Below, piece by piece: positions 19,058-28,458 of a stretch of 64,000 bases of DNA. The notes under the pieces were generated by a model, which was given only the letters and a program-made list of their open reading frames with translations, searched no databases and was not told the DNA's origin. The stretch lies in NCBI GenBank assembly GCA_947643595.1, contig CANRWP010000001.1:62001-126000 (forward strand), written 5' to 3'. Position 1 is the first letter of the stretch. Every line of letters begins with the position of its first letter. The position numbers and the translations under genes were made by a program. The stretch comes from an uncultured bacterium. GTDB taxonomy: Bacteria; Bacillota; Clostridia; Lachnospirales; Lachnospiraceae.

Positions 19058-19103
19058 GTTTTGAGAAAATCGTTAGTTGATTCAAAAATTTTATATTTTA
19101 TTG

Positions 19104-19132
19104 TTGCATAATGCATAATTTAATGTTATTAT
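19104..19132 (+). promoter_or_regulatory. Promoter of the glycoside utilisation cluster
   Basis: TTGCAT (19104-19109) and TATTAT (19127-19132) are separated by 17 bases. The predicted start, near 19139, is next to the candidate operator at 19141. Confidence 0.7.
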
Positions 19133-19140
19133 CAAATAAA

Positions 19141-19154
19141 GTTAGATAACTAAC
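19141..19154. promoter_or_regulatory. GTTAG-type inverted repeat at the transcription start
   Basis: GTTAGATAACTAAC is an inverted repeat (GTTAG/CTAAC, four-base centre), with a further CTAAC at 19160-19164 and a GTTAG at 19071-19075. Such a site at +1 would fit a repressor. The ROK protein encoded downstream is the obvious candidate, since its relative XylR binds TTAGTT/AACTAA half-sites. Confidence 0.5.
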
Positions 19155-19192
19155 TTAACTAACAACATTACATAATGAGAAGGAGGATCCAA

Positions 19193-20224
19193 ATGAAAAA
19201 GAAAGTTTTGGCAACAATGATGGCAGCTATGATGACAGCAGGCCTGTTGGCGGGCTGCGGCAACAGTGCGGCGCCCGAGGCGGAGGAGCCGGCAGCGGAA
19301 GAGACTGCGACAGAAGAGTCGACAGCTGAAGAACCTTCGGGGGAGGAATCAGCGGAAGAGACCAAAGCAGAGGAACCGCTTCGGATTACATGGGTAAATC
19401 CGACGGTCGGCATCGAATACTGGACCAACGCAGATAACGGCGCAAAAGCGGCAGCGGAGGAATTTGGCGTGGAACTGACTATCGCGGGTCCTACTGAGAC
19501 GAATCCCGAACAGCAGGCTGCAGCGATCGATACCGCGGTGGCGGAAGGGGTTGACGGCATTATGACCTGCGCGTGGGACGTGGCATTTACCGCTTCCCTG
19601 AAAACAGGCGCGGATGCGGGCATCCCGGTTATTACCGTAGACACGGATGACCCGGATTGCGGAAGAATCGCGTTCTTTGGAACTTCCAACTACGATGCGG
19701 GCTATAAAGCGGGTGAACTGATGGCGAAAGCTACCGACGGAAAAGCAAAGATCTGTGTGCTCACGGCGGTGCTCACAAGCCCGACCCAGATGGAGAGGAT
19801 CGAAGGGTTCGAGGCGGCCATCGCAAATTATCCCGATATGGAAATACTGACAAAAGAGCAGACGGACAGTGACCTTCAGAAATCGGTCGATAAGGCTACG
19901 GCCTGTATCGGTACTTATCCGGAGTGTGACGCGTTCTTCGGCGCGGCATCTTTGGACGGTGCGGGCTGTGCAAAAGCCGTTGAGGAGATGGGGCTTAACG
20001 GAAAGTACACAATTATCTGCTTTGACGATGTGAAAGAAACCATTAACTATGTAAAGGACGGTTCCATCTATGCGACGATGGTGCAGGATCCCTATAAGAT
20101 GGCGTACGAGGGCGTTCGAACGATCGTTGAATATCACAAGGGAAATAAGCCGGCGGAGGCGGTGAACCCGGTTGACGTGTTTGAGATCACTTCCGAGAAC
20201 GTAAATGAGAAATACCCTGATTGA
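19193..20224 (+). CDS. RbsB-type sugar-binding lipoprotein
   Basis: The receptor of a CUT2 transporter has 343 residues. The signal peptide ends with lipobox LAGC (lipidated Cys22). An acidic Ala/Glu/Thr linker covers about 27-63. The type I binding fold follows, starting with RITWVNPTVGIEYW, a strand order and length like RbsB and related receptors. TVDTDDPDCGRIAFFGTSN and FDDVKETINY are ligand-side loops. ATG 19193 is six bases after AGGAGG. Being first in a cluster with GH78, it may bind rhamnose or a rhamnoside-derived sugar, but this is context only. Confidence 0.87.
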   Translation: MKKKVLATMMAAMMTAGLLAGCGNSAAPEAEEPAAEETATEESTAEEPSGEESAEETKAEEPLRITWVNPTVGIEYWTNADNGAKAAAEEFGVELTIAGPTETNPEQQAAAIDTAVAEGVDGIMTCAWDVAFTASLKTGADAGIPVITVDTDDPDCGRIAFFGTSNYDAGYKAGELMAKATDGKAKICVLTAVLTSPTQMERIEGFEAAIANYPDMEILTKEQTDSDLQKSVDKATACIGTYPECDAFFGAASLDGAGCAKAVEEMGLNGKYTIICFDDVKETINYVKDGSIYATMVQDPYKMAYEGVRTIVEYHKGNKPAEAVNPVDVFEITSENVNEKYPD

Positions 20225-20262
20225 TCGTGGGATCCGTTGCTGAGAAATATGCTTGATGATAA

Positions 20263-20296
20263 CCAGATGTGTAATGCTTCGGCGTTGCACATTTGG
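20263..20296 (+). other. Stable intercistronic hairpin with UUCG tetraloop
   Basis: CCAGATGTGTAATGC (20263-20277) pairs with GCGTTGCACATTTGG (20282-20296) through 15 pairs, three of them G-U, closing a C(TTCG)G loop. No T run follows, so it is more likely an mRNA-stabilising or processing element after the receptor gene than a terminator. Confidence 0.8.
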
Positions 20297-20311
20297 CTTT
20301 AGGAGGAGAAA

Positions 20312-21271
20312 ATGCAGATAATTAAAAAATTTTTTAAAACGAAGGAAAGTGCGGTCATCCTTATGTTTGTGGTTCTTTTCTTAGGGACAGCGATCCTGCA
20401 GCCGGCTCTTTTGACTTATCCGCAGTTGATCAATCTGTTCCGGACGATCAGTATGTCGCTGCTTCCCGCCATGGGGATGGTGTTTGTGATGACCTGCGGA
20501 AGCATTGACCTCTCCGCGGGAAGCGTGCTCGCGTTCAGCGGCATGCTCAGCGGATACGCGATGGTCATATGGGGCTGGCATCCGGTGTTCGCTGTTCTTC
20601 TGGCGTTGGGATTCAGCGTAGTCACAGGTCTGATCAACGGTTTTCTGATCGCAAAATGGGGACTTACGCCGATGATCGTCACATTGGGTGTGCAGTACGT
20701 TGTCCGCGGTCTTGTCAACGTCATTACAAAAGGTGTTGCCATTTCGGGTTTCCCGGAATCCTTTACCAATCTTGGACAGGGAAAAGCAGGGGCGGTTCCC
20801 AATCCGATCATCATTGCGATCGTTGCCTTCGCCATCTGTCTTTTTGTCTATAACTTTACGATTTTTGGTCGTTCCATCATCTCCACCGGAGGAAACAAGG
20901 AGACAGCCAGGCTGGCCGGTATCAATGTGAGGGCTCATATCGTCGGCGCGCATATTTTATGTTCTGTTCTCGCCGGAACTTCAGGCATCCTTGTGGCATC
21001 CCGTCTTGGGTCCGCACAGGCGAGCGCGTGCGGAACTGCGGACATGTATGCGATCGCATCTGCAGCTGTCGGTGGTACGAGCCTGATGGGAGGTTCGGGT
21101 TCCATCGTGGGATGTCTCTTTGGCGTAGGCATCATGGAACTGATCACGATAGCGCTCACATTGATAAAGGTGGATGTTTACTGGCAGAGAACGGTTGTGG
21201 GCGTTATTATGATCGCTGCCGTGTTTATGGATATTTACAGGCGTAACAGTTCACAGCGGAGTGGGAGTTGA
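20312..21271 (+). CDS. RbsC-type ABC transporter permease
   Basis: The 319-residue permease of the BPD_transp_2 family has about nine hydrophobic segments. It has the CUT2 motifs MTCGSIDLSAGSVLAFSG (near residue 58) and STGGNKETARLAGINV, and the AVGGTSLMGGSGSIVG loop near the C-terminus. It would form the membrane channel with the ATPase that overlaps its stop region by context. TAGGAGGAG is just upstream of the ATG. It is paralogous to MglC and to the permease at 35100. Confidence 0.9.
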   Translation: MQIIKKFFKTKESAVILMFVVLFLGTAILQPALLTYPQLINLFRTISMSLLPAMGMVFVMTCGSIDLSAGSVLAFSGMLSGYAMVIWGWHPVFAVLLALGFSVVTGLINGFLIAKWGLTPMIVTLGVQYVVRGLVNVITKGVAISGFPESFTNLGQGKAGAVPNPIIIAIVAFAICLFVYNFTIFGRSIISTGGNKETARLAGINVRAHIVGAHILCSVLAGTSGILVASRLGSAQASACGTADMYAIASAAVGGTSLMGGSGSIVGCLFGVGIMELITIALTLIKVDVYWQRTVVGVIMIAAVFMDIYRRNSSQRSGS

Positions 21272-21273
21272 TT

Positions 21274-22788
21274 ATGGCGGAAAAGAAAAAAATAATGGAG
21301 CTTAAATCCATCACAAAGGAATTTTTTAAGAATAAAGCGCTGGATGATGTCAGCATACATGTCTTTGAAAATGAGATACTGGCCATCTGTGGGGAAAACG
21401 GGGCCGGAAAGTCAACTTTGATGAAGATCGTGAGCGGCGCCTATGCCCACAAAGAATATTCGGGTGAGATCTATGTGGACGGAGAGCAGATGCATTTCGA
21501 AAAGCCGTTGGATTCCGGGATGGCGGGAATCGCCATGATCTATCAGGAACTCAGTATGCATCTCGATTCCAGCATTGCGGAAAATCTGTTTCTGGGAGAA
21601 TGGCCGGGCCGCCGGGGCGTTATAAATGACAGAAAAATGTGGGAAAAGACGCGGGAATGTTTACAGCCGGTGGGTCTGGAGGACATGAATCCCCGCATGG
21701 TACTCAGAAACCTGAGCGCCAGCCAGCAGCAGCTTGTGGCAATCGCCCGGGCGCTTCGGAAAAATCCGAAGATATTGCTTCTGGACGAGCCTACGTCGCC
21801 GCTTACCATCAATGAATCCGAGAGACTTTTTGCGATCCTGAAAAAGTTGAAGGCAAACGGAGTTTCCAGTATTCTGATTACTCATAAGATGGATGAAATA
21901 TTTGAAAATGCGGACAGAATCTATGTGATCCGGGACGGAAAATGTGTGGCGGAGCACAATGTCGATGAGACGGACAGGGATGAGATCGTGGAGGAGATGG
22001 TTGGAAGAAAGATCGATAACTACTATCCCAAGGAAGAAGTCGAGATAGGAGATGTGGTCTTTGAAGTAAAGAATGTCACGGTGCCGCATCCCTTTATGAA
22101 AAATAAAAATATTGTGGAAAATGTAAGCTTCAGTCTCAGAAAAGGGGAGATCCTCGGCATAGCGGGACTCGTGGGAGCGGGGCGGAGCGAGCTTGTGGGC
22201 GGTATTTACGGAAAGTATCCGCGAAGCGGCGGTCAGATATTCCTGAACGGGCAGGAGATCCACATCCGAACGCCGGAGGATGCTCTGCGGCATGGGATCG
22301 CACTTTTGACCGAGGACAGACGGGCGGACGGCATTATCTCCGATCTTTCCATAAGGGATAATATAGTGCTCGCCTCCCTGAAGAAATTTTGCAGGCACGG
22401 TGTGATGAATGACAAGTCTCAGAATGAAGAGACCGAGAAGATTTTCAACAGGCTGAATATCAAGGCGAACAGTATCAGCGTTCCCGCATTTTCGCTTTCG
22501 GGCGGAAACCAGCAGAAAATGGTGATCGGGAAATGGCTGATGCGCGACCCCAGCATCATAATAATGGATGAACCGACCAGAGGCGTGGATGTCGGCGCGA
22601 AACGTGAGATTTATATGATCATGACTGATCTGGTGAAAAGAGGTTTCTCCATTGTAATTATTTCTTCCGAGCTGCCGGAGATCGTATCGATGGCTGACCG
22701 CGTGCTCGTCATCTCCGGAGGAAAGATCACAGGCACGCTGGAAAAGGGAGATATTTCTCAGAAAACGATCATGCGGCTGGCAGTTTAA
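21274..22788 (+). CDS. RbsA-type sugar ABC transporter ATPase
   Basis: The 504-residue tandem ABC ATPase drives the transporter encoded just upstream. The first half has GENGAGKST, the YQELSMH Q-loop, LSASQQQLV signature and LLLDEPTSPL Walker B. The second half has the degenerate GLVGAGRSEL, then LSGGNQQKM and IIMDEPTRGVDVGAK. I start at ATG 21274, with GGGAG at 21263-21267; a TTG at 21268 is also in frame. The order is receptor-permease-ATPase, unlike the receptor-ATPase-permease order of the other two transporters in this window. Confidence 0.92.
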   Translation: MAEKKKIMELKSITKEFFKNKALDDVSIHVFENEILAICGENGAGKSTLMKIVSGAYAHKEYSGEIYVDGEQMHFEKPLDSGMAGIAMIYQELSMHLDSSIAENLFLGEWPGRRGVINDRKMWEKTRECLQPVGLEDMNPRMVLRNLSASQQQLVAIARALRKNPKILLLDEPTSPLTINESERLFAILKKLKANGVSSILITHKMDEIFENADRIYVIRDGKCVAEHNVDETDRDEIVEEMVGRKIDNYYPKEEVEIGDVVFEVKNVTVPHPFMKNKNIVENVSFSLRKGEILGIAGLVGAGRSELVGGIYGKYPRSGGQIFLNGQEIHIRTPEDALRHGIALLTEDRRADGIISDLSIRDNIVLASLKKFCRHGVMNDKSQNEETEKIFNRLNIKANSISVPAFSLSGGNQQKMVIGKWLMRDPSIIIMDEPTRGVDVGAKREIYMIMTDLVKRGFSIVIISSELPEIVSMADRVLVISGGKITGTLEKGDISQKTIMRLAV

Positions 22789-22815
22789 AAAGGAAGGCCG
22801 CAAGGAGGTATGACA

Positions 22816-23271
22816 ATGAGCAGAATATGGCAGATCGGCATTGTAGTGAGGGACGCGGAAAGAACGGCGGCCAACTTGACGGAGATGTTTTCCTTGAAAA
22901 ATGAGGCGTTGATCAACAGGGTTGGCCGTGCCTTTTCCTCAAAATATGATTGCGGGACCGTCTACAGAGGCGATGATAAGAGTATGGCCTCCTGTATCAC
23001 CTGCTGTCTGGAATTTGATAATGTGGAGATTGAGTTAATACAACCCTATGGAGAAGCGCCGAGTGAATGGAAGAGGTTTCTGGATGAAAAAGGCGAAGGG
23101 ATCCATCATCTTGGCGTAAAGATTGAGGATACAGAGGAATTTAAGAAGATTTTTGAGAGCAGGGGATGTGAGGAGATTCAGACAGGAAACTGGGGTGAGG
23201 GAGAATACCATTACTTCGACGCGAGAAAGGAACTTGGCTTTGTAGTGGAAGGGCTGAAATTTTACGGGTAA
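22816..23271 (+). CDS. VOC-superfamily protein (glyoxalase/epimerase-like)
   Basis: The 151-residue protein has two beta-alpha-beta-beta-beta units of the vicinal-oxygen-chelate fold. IWQIGIVVRDAERTAANL opens the first unit and HHLGVKIEDTEEF the second, as in methylmalonyl-CoA epimerases and glyoxalases. Metal ligands may be the His in HHLG and Glu residues in the paired strands, though an equivalent His near the N-terminus is replaced by Gln. ATG 22816 is seven bases after AAGGAGG; ATG 22810 is only one base away. A sugar-related lactonase, epimerase or isomerase role is conceivable from context, but the substrate is not known. Confidence 0.75.
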   Translation: MSRIWQIGIVVRDAERTAANLTEMFSLKNEALINRVGRAFSSKYDCGTVYRGDDKSMASCITCCLEFDNVEIELIQPYGEAPSEWKRFLDEKGEGIHHLGVKIEDTEEFKKIFESRGCEEIQTGNWGEGEYHYFDARKELGFVVEGLKFYG

Positions 23272-23295
23272 GCGGATTGAGGGAAGGAGAAAAAC

Positions 23296-25695
23296 ATGGA
23301 ATTAAAGACAGGGAAATTGAAGTATTTTGTTGACGGTACAGAAGGAGGGCTGGAGGAAAAGTTCCAGATCCTGTGCGACGGTGAATGGGTGGATGCGATC
23401 GACACGATCGGCTTTCCGACGATCGCCAGACCGGCGGCGGCGAAGGGCGGAGAGAACGATGGATGGGAGGCGCTGGAATCTCTGAATCTGAGTGCCGATG
23501 AGTGTCTGTTCAAGCTGGAAAAGATAGAGTCGCACACTCGCCGCGGCGTAAATACCGTAAAAACATATGGGATCGGACCGCTCGGGAAGGTGATAAGGGA
23601 AGTGAGGCTGGATGACGCAGAAAACCTGGCACATGTGTCAGTTTCTTTTGTCCCGTCCCGCTATGACAATATTATTTCGATAGAGGATAAGTTATTTTTC
23701 GCGCCTGAGACAAGAAGTCATATGGACGGCGTGAATGGACCGCTGGATTTCATCTGGAGCCAGCAGATCAAGAGAGAGGAAAACAATTATATTCCCCATT
23801 GGTGCTTTAAGTCTCCGATCGTGATGTTCCAGCAGGGAAAGGTCTTTGCAGCGGTCGTTCCCGATCTGTCAAAACAGGATGCGGAGACATTGGATGCCGC
23901 CCCTCTGGGTCTGGATCTCGGGGTGCCGGAAAACGCAAAGGCCTGGTTCTCCTGCGGCATTATTTCCGGAGGGCTGGATAAACACAGCGAAGTTCACGCG
24001 GATGGTCATTCCTATTATCCGCGCTCGGAGGATTTTATTGCATGTGAACGGAAGGGCTGTGTCACGTTTTCCTATGAACTGCTTCTCTCCGAGGAGCCTT
24101 TCCGGCAGGGGTATCGAAGAGGCGTAAGCCATCTGTGGAAAACGATCGGACACAGACAGCTGATGGGATCGATCGATAACCAGAGAAATCCGCTGGATCC
24201 GTCCATGATCGATCTGGAGGATTGGGCTGATCTGACGTGGTATGACACCTGTGACAGGGACTATACGGCCTTTGAGTATAACGGGCGCAACTGCGGACTG
24301 CTGACCAGCCGGAGAGTGATGGACACGATTCCAGGCGCGTCCGAGAAGGACGGATGGTATCAGATCTGGGCGAATGCCCTCAGGACAGCTTACGGCTGGA
24401 TTCGGTTCGGGCTGCGCACGCATGATGAGGAAGTGGTAGAACGCGCAAAAGGTATCCTGAATGCCGTGCTCGTCTGTCCGAGAAATGGCGGAGCATTCCC
24501 CGCCATTCTGGAACTGCAGGAAGACGGAAATGTCAGATGGTTCAACGACGATACCTGGGCAGGTTTTAAAGAGGAGTATCATTCCGTCAATATGGGATGG
24601 ACCGGTTACTGGCTGCTGCGATGGGAAGATGTCTGCCCGGAAAGCAGGGATGAAATCTATCAGATGTGCGCGGAACTGGCAGATTTCTTTGTGAGGAATC
24701 AGAATGAAGACGGCTGCATCCCCGCCTGGTTTACGACGGAACTGGAGGCGAAAAGAGAAGAGTTCCGGGAATTCAATGCGGAATGTTCGGCATGTGCGTT
24801 GTTTTTAGCGGAGATGTATAAACGGCATGGAAATAAAGCTTATCTGGAATGTGCGGAAAAGATCGGCAGATTTATTCTGGAGAAGGTTTTGCCGAGAAAC
24901 CGCTGGTTTGATCTGGAGGCGTTTCTCTCCTGTTCGCCGAAGCCGTTTGACTATTATGACGCTTACACAGCGCAGTACCCGCAGTGCAATATGGCGCAGG
25001 TGTTTACAAGCCAGGCGTTTCTGGTATTATATCAGGCGACCGGCGACCGGTTCTGGCTGGAAAGCGGATGCGGGATCACAGATTATACATCGCTGACCCA
25101 GGCTGTGTGGAATCATCCGCTGATCAGAAAACGTCCGACTTTAGGCGGCTATACGACGCAGAATACGGACGGCGAATGGTGCGACCACCGTCAGGACTAC
25201 ATGGCAGTCACTTTCATGGAGTATTATCGGTTGACCGGCAACATGGATTACCTGGAACGCGGGATCGCGGCGCTCAGGGCCGGATTTGCCTCCTACCCGT
25301 ACGAGAATTTTGCGCATTGCGGCGAGAACGGCATGAATTATATTTCAGGGGTGAACTGGGGCATTGGGACTGCGCAGGTATCTGCCGAAGAAATGTATCC
25401 GATCCTGGGAGATATCTACATAAATTTGGAGTATGGTCATGCCATCGGAGTGAATGCCGCTACGGTGACAGAGTTCCACGCGGAGGGAAACGAACTGTAC
25501 ATGGAAGCGGAAGTGGCGGAAGGGATGCGAAACAGGCTTCATTTGTCCGTTGAGAATGCAAACGAAGAGGCGAAGTATTCCGTGTACGTCAACGGAGTTC
25601 TGGCGGGTTCTGTCGGCGGCGCGGCATTGAATCAGGGAGGCATGGATGTGACTGTCACAAGGACAGGCGGCAGACGCTGGCCGATTCTTCCATAA
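23296..25695 (+). CDS. Uncharacterised (alpha/alpha)6-type glycosidase-like protein
   Basis: I cannot assign the 799 residues to a named glycoside hydrolase family. The N-terminal part (to about 310) looks beta-rich. The middle and C-terminal part (about 310-720) has repeated helical hairpins with aromatic and acidic residues, such as WFNDDTWAGFKEEYHSVNMG, WFDLEAF and GEWCDHRQDYMAVTF, typical of six-hairpin glycosidase folds. A short beta tail ends the protein. No signal peptide is present, so it is cytoplasmic. It sits between a VOC gene and a GH78 rhamnosidase, which suggests hydrolysis or phosphorolysis of an imported glycoside. Acidic catalysts cannot be named with confidence. Confidence 0.7.
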   Translation: MELKTGKLKYFVDGTEGGLEEKFQILCDGEWVDAIDTIGFPTIARPAAAKGGENDGWEALESLNLSADECLFKLEKIESHTRRGVNTVKTYGIGPLGKVIREVRLDDAENLAHVSVSFVPSRYDNIISIEDKLFFAPETRSHMDGVNGPLDFIWSQQIKREENNYIPHWCFKSPIVMFQQGKVFAAVVPDLSKQDAETLDAAPLGLDLGVPENAKAWFSCGIISGGLDKHSEVHADGHSYYPRSEDFIACERKGCVTFSYELLLSEEPFRQGYRRGVSHLWKTIGHRQLMGSIDNQRNPLDPSMIDLEDWADLTWYDTCDRDYTAFEYNGRNCGLLTSRRVMDTIPGASEKDGWYQIWANALRTAYGWIRFGLRTHDEEVVERAKGILNAVLVCPRNGGAFPAILELQEDGNVRWFNDDTWAGFKEEYHSVNMGWTGYWLLRWEDVCPESRDEIYQMCAELADFFVRNQNEDGCIPAWFTTELEAKREEFREFNAECSACALFLAEMYKRHGNKAYLECAEKIGRFILEKVLPRNRWFDLEAFLSCSPKPFDYYDAYTAQYPQCNMAQVFTSQAFLVLYQATGDRFWLESGCGITDYTSLTQAVWNHPLIRKRPTLGGYTTQNTDGEWCDHRQDYMAVTFMEYYRLTGNMDYLERGIAALRAGFASYPYENFAHCGENGMNYISGVNWGIGTAQVSAEEMYPILGDIYINLEYGHAIGVNAATVTEFHAEGNELYMEAEVAEGMRNRLHLSVENANEEAKYSVYVNGVLAGSVGGAALNQGGMDVTVTRTGGRRWPILP

Positions 25696-25700
25696 GATGA

Positions 25701-25725
25701 GCGGATATCCCGGTTTGATATCCGC
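25701..25725 (+). other. Intercistronic hairpin before the rhamnosidase gene
   Basis: GCGGATATC (25701-25709) and GATATCCGC (25717-25725) form a perfect 9-bp stem with a 7-base loop. There is no T run, so it may affect mRNA stability or processing. Confidence 0.7.
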
Positions 25726-25757
25726 AGAAAGAGGATAAAGGAGATAAAAAGATATAT

Positions 25758-28394
25758 ATGGCAAAAATAAATGTGATCAATTTAAGATGTGAGTATGAGA
25801 GAACCCCTTTAGGTATTCAGGATAAGAACCCTCTGCTCAGCTGGCAGATTTCTTCGGAAAGTTCGGTTGTGCAGAGCGCGTACGAGATTGCCGTGGCTTC
25901 CCGCAGGGAACTGCTGGAACAGCATATGTACGATATGTGGGATTCCGGAAAAGTTGAGACATCCAAATCTTATGGCATCGCCTACGACGGGAAATCTTTG
26001 CAGAGCGAGACAAGATATTTTTGGATGGTGAGGATCTGGGACAGGGACGGAAACGTAAGTGAGTTTTCGGAGAGCAGCTGGTTTGAGACAGGACTTTTCA
26101 GGAAAAAGGAATGGAAAGGCGAATGGCTGAGTTTTCTCGGCGGGATGGTCGGCAACGGTCTCCTGATGCGGCATTATTTTGAGGCCGGAGAAAAGGAAAT
26201 TGTCAGAGCGAGAGCGTACGTCTGCTGTGTGGGATACTATGAATTCCACTTGAACGGTAAGATCATCGGAGAAAAGAAGCTGGATCCGGCGACGACGGAT
26301 ACCGGCAAAACGGTTTTGTACAGCGTGTATGATATTACTTCCGATGTGCGAAACGGTGCGAATGCGATCGGCTTTATGCTGGGAACGGGATTTGCCGGTC
26401 TGCCGAAAATTTTACTTCAGATGAATATCGACTATGCGGATGGAGAACGTCAGCAGGTCTACACGAAATACGGGGAGTCGTGGTGCGTGGCGAAAGGGCC
26501 GATCACCTATAACGCTCTGTATGACGGTGAGGATTATGACGCGCGAATGGAGAGAGACGGATGGGATACGCCGGAGTATGAGGAGCGGTTTATTCTGGAG
26601 TACCAGCGTCCGGGCGGATGGATCATGGCGACGATCGTGGAGGATCCGGGCGGAAAACGCGTGGGGGAGATCATGCCTCCTATTAAAATCTGTGAAGTGT
26701 TTGAGCCTCAGCTTGTTCAAAAGTTTGAGGATGGTACGGCGGTATACGACGCCCAAAAGAATATCAGCGGCTGGGTAGAGATTGAAGTGATCGGTGATTC
26801 CGGAGCGAAAGTGGATCTCTCCTTCGCGGAAATATTGGATGCGGAAGGCAGGCTGGAAAAAACGCCTTTGCGTACCGCGAGATGTGAGGACCATTATATA
26901 CTGAGAGGCAAAGCGGAAGGCGAGTGCTATGAACCGCGGTTTACCTATCACGGTTTCCGGTATTTTTCGGTGAAAACGGAGGGCAATGTAGAAGTCAGAG
27001 GGCTGAAAGCGAAATTTGTACATATGGATCTGGCAGTCAACTCTACCTTTACCAGTGATAATGAGATCCTGAATAAAATAGCGGATGCCATGCGGCAGAC
27101 GGATGCCTGCAATTTCATGGGAATTCCTACGGACTGTGCACAGCGCGACGAGCGCCATGGATGGATGACAGATCCTACGTCCAATGCGGAGGGAGCCATA
27201 TACACTTATGATCTGGCGAGCTTTTTCATCAAATGGATGCGCGACGTGTACGATACCCGGTCAAAAAAAGGTTATTTTGCCGATACGGCGCCTTATCGCT
27301 GGGGCGGAAGACCGAATGATCCGCAGGCGAATATCGCCGTATACCTGCCGCTGATACTGTACCGGATGTACGGGGACAGACGGGAGATCGAACGGCATTA
27401 TGACGAAGTTCTGCAATACATAAATTATCTTTTGAAAGAAGCGGATGACGGGATGATCTCTCGTTCTCCTTACGGAGAATGGGCCTGCCCCAAGGCCGAG
27501 TGTTTTCCGGAAGAATATGGACCCGGCGCAAATCCCAGGTATGTCTCTTTTCCTTTTGTATCGACAATGTTTTTTTATCACACGCTGTTGCAAATGCAGG
27601 AGATGGCGGACATTCTGAATAAACCGGACGGCTCTTACCTTGCGCTGCTGACGGAGACGATAAAGAGAAAGATCAATCAGAAATATTTCAATGCCGGGAC
27701 GGCACAGTACGACCAGGGAACACAGAGCGCAAACGCGATGGCTGTCATGATGGGGCTCGCAGAAGAGAAGGATATTCCGAGAATCGTGGAAAATATCGTG
27801 GAGAATCTGAAAGCTCATGGCTACCATCTGACGACGGGTTCCGTCGGCACAAAAGCTGTCATACAGGTGTTATGTGAGAACGGATATGAGGATGTGGCAT
27901 ACAAAGTTATGACGGCGACGACGTCCCCAAGCTTTGGGTATATGATCGTAAACGGTGCGACTACCATGTGGGAAAGATGGGAAGCGGACCATGACAATAA
28001 CATTATGAATTCCAGAAATCATCCGATGCTGGCGCAGGCATGCGTCTGGTTTTATAAGTATCTGGGCGGCGTCAGAGTGGATTATGACAGACAGGGAATC
28101 CAGAAAGTGTGCGTTTGTCCGCTTATTCCGGAAGGGCTCAATCAGGTGAAAGTCAGCGTAGATGTCATGGCGGGCAAAGTGACGTCCGAATGGGAGAAAA
28201 AGGACGATGCCGTTGTACTTACGATAGAAGTGCCTCAGAATGTGGAGACAGAGGCGAAGATTCTGAAGAAGTATGGCCGGGTGTGCGAGAGCCTCTGCCT
28301 TACCCGTGCGGAGGAGCCGGTTCTGAGCGAGAGGGAAGACAGTATGGTATGTCAACTTGGCGCCGGAAGATATCAATTTATTATCAGGAAATAA
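25758..28394 (+). CDS. GH78 alpha-L-rhamnosidase
   Basis: The 878-residue inverting glycosidase would remove terminal alpha-L-rhamnose. N-terminal Bac_rhamnosid beta domains (about 1-420, starting INVINLRCEYERTPLGI, with ARAYVCCVGYYEFHLNGK near 150) are followed by an (alpha/alpha)6 catalytic domain (about 440-780). The family signature GIPTDCAQRDERHGWMTDP at about residues 455-473 holds the conserved acidic residues, and a C-terminal beta domain follows (AGKVTSEWEKKDDAVVLT). No signal peptide is present, so it acts on imported rhamnosides. The ribosome binding site AAAGGAG is rather far from ATG 25758. Confidence 0.92.
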   Translation: MAKINVINLRCEYERTPLGIQDKNPLLSWQISSESSVVQSAYEIAVASRRELLEQHMYDMWDSGKVETSKSYGIAYDGKSLQSETRYFWMVRIWDRDGNVSEFSESSWFETGLFRKKEWKGEWLSFLGGMVGNGLLMRHYFEAGEKEIVRARAYVCCVGYYEFHLNGKIIGEKKLDPATTDTGKTVLYSVYDITSDVRNGANAIGFMLGTGFAGLPKILLQMNIDYADGERQQVYTKYGESWCVAKGPITYNALYDGEDYDARMERDGWDTPEYEERFILEYQRPGGWIMATIVEDPGGKRVGEIMPPIKICEVFEPQLVQKFEDGTAVYDAQKNISGWVEIEVIGDSGAKVDLSFAEILDAEGRLEKTPLRTARCEDHYILRGKAEGECYEPRFTYHGFRYFSVKTEGNVEVRGLKAKFVHMDLAVNSTFTSDNEILNKIADAMRQTDACNFMGIPTDCAQRDERHGWMTDPTSNAEGAIYTYDLASFFIKWMRDVYDTRSKKGYFADTAPYRWGGRPNDPQANIAVYLPLILYRMYGDRREIERHYDEVLQYINYLLKEADDGMISRSPYGEWACPKAECFPEEYGPGANPRYVSFPFVSTMFFYHTLLQMQEMADILNKPDGSYLALLTETIKRKINQKYFNAGTAQYDQGTQSANAMAVMMGLAEEKDIPRIVENIVENLKAHGYHLTTGSVGTKAVIQVLCENGYEDVAYKVMTATTSPSFGYMIVNGATTMWERWEADHDNNIMNSRNHPMLAQACVWFYKYLGGVRVDYDRQGIQKVCVCPLIPEGLNQVKVSVDVMAGKVTSEWEKKDDAVVLTIEVPQNVETEAKILKKYGRVCESLCLTRAEEPVLSEREDSMVCQLGAGRYQFIIRK

Positions 28395-28458
28395 ATTGCA
28401 ACGGATGGAAATATTTGGTATATTTAGAATAAATACAGGGAAAACAGGAGGACAAAAA

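Noticed and set aside
19011-19192. AT-rich gap as a possible origin or attachment site
   Set aside because: It contains a good promoter and palindromes but no integrase gene, direct repeats or DnaA-box cluster.
21661-22803. A 380-codon minus-strand frame opposite the second sugar ATPase gene
   Set aside because: No family features, no ribosome binding site, and full overlap with a clear ABC ATPase.
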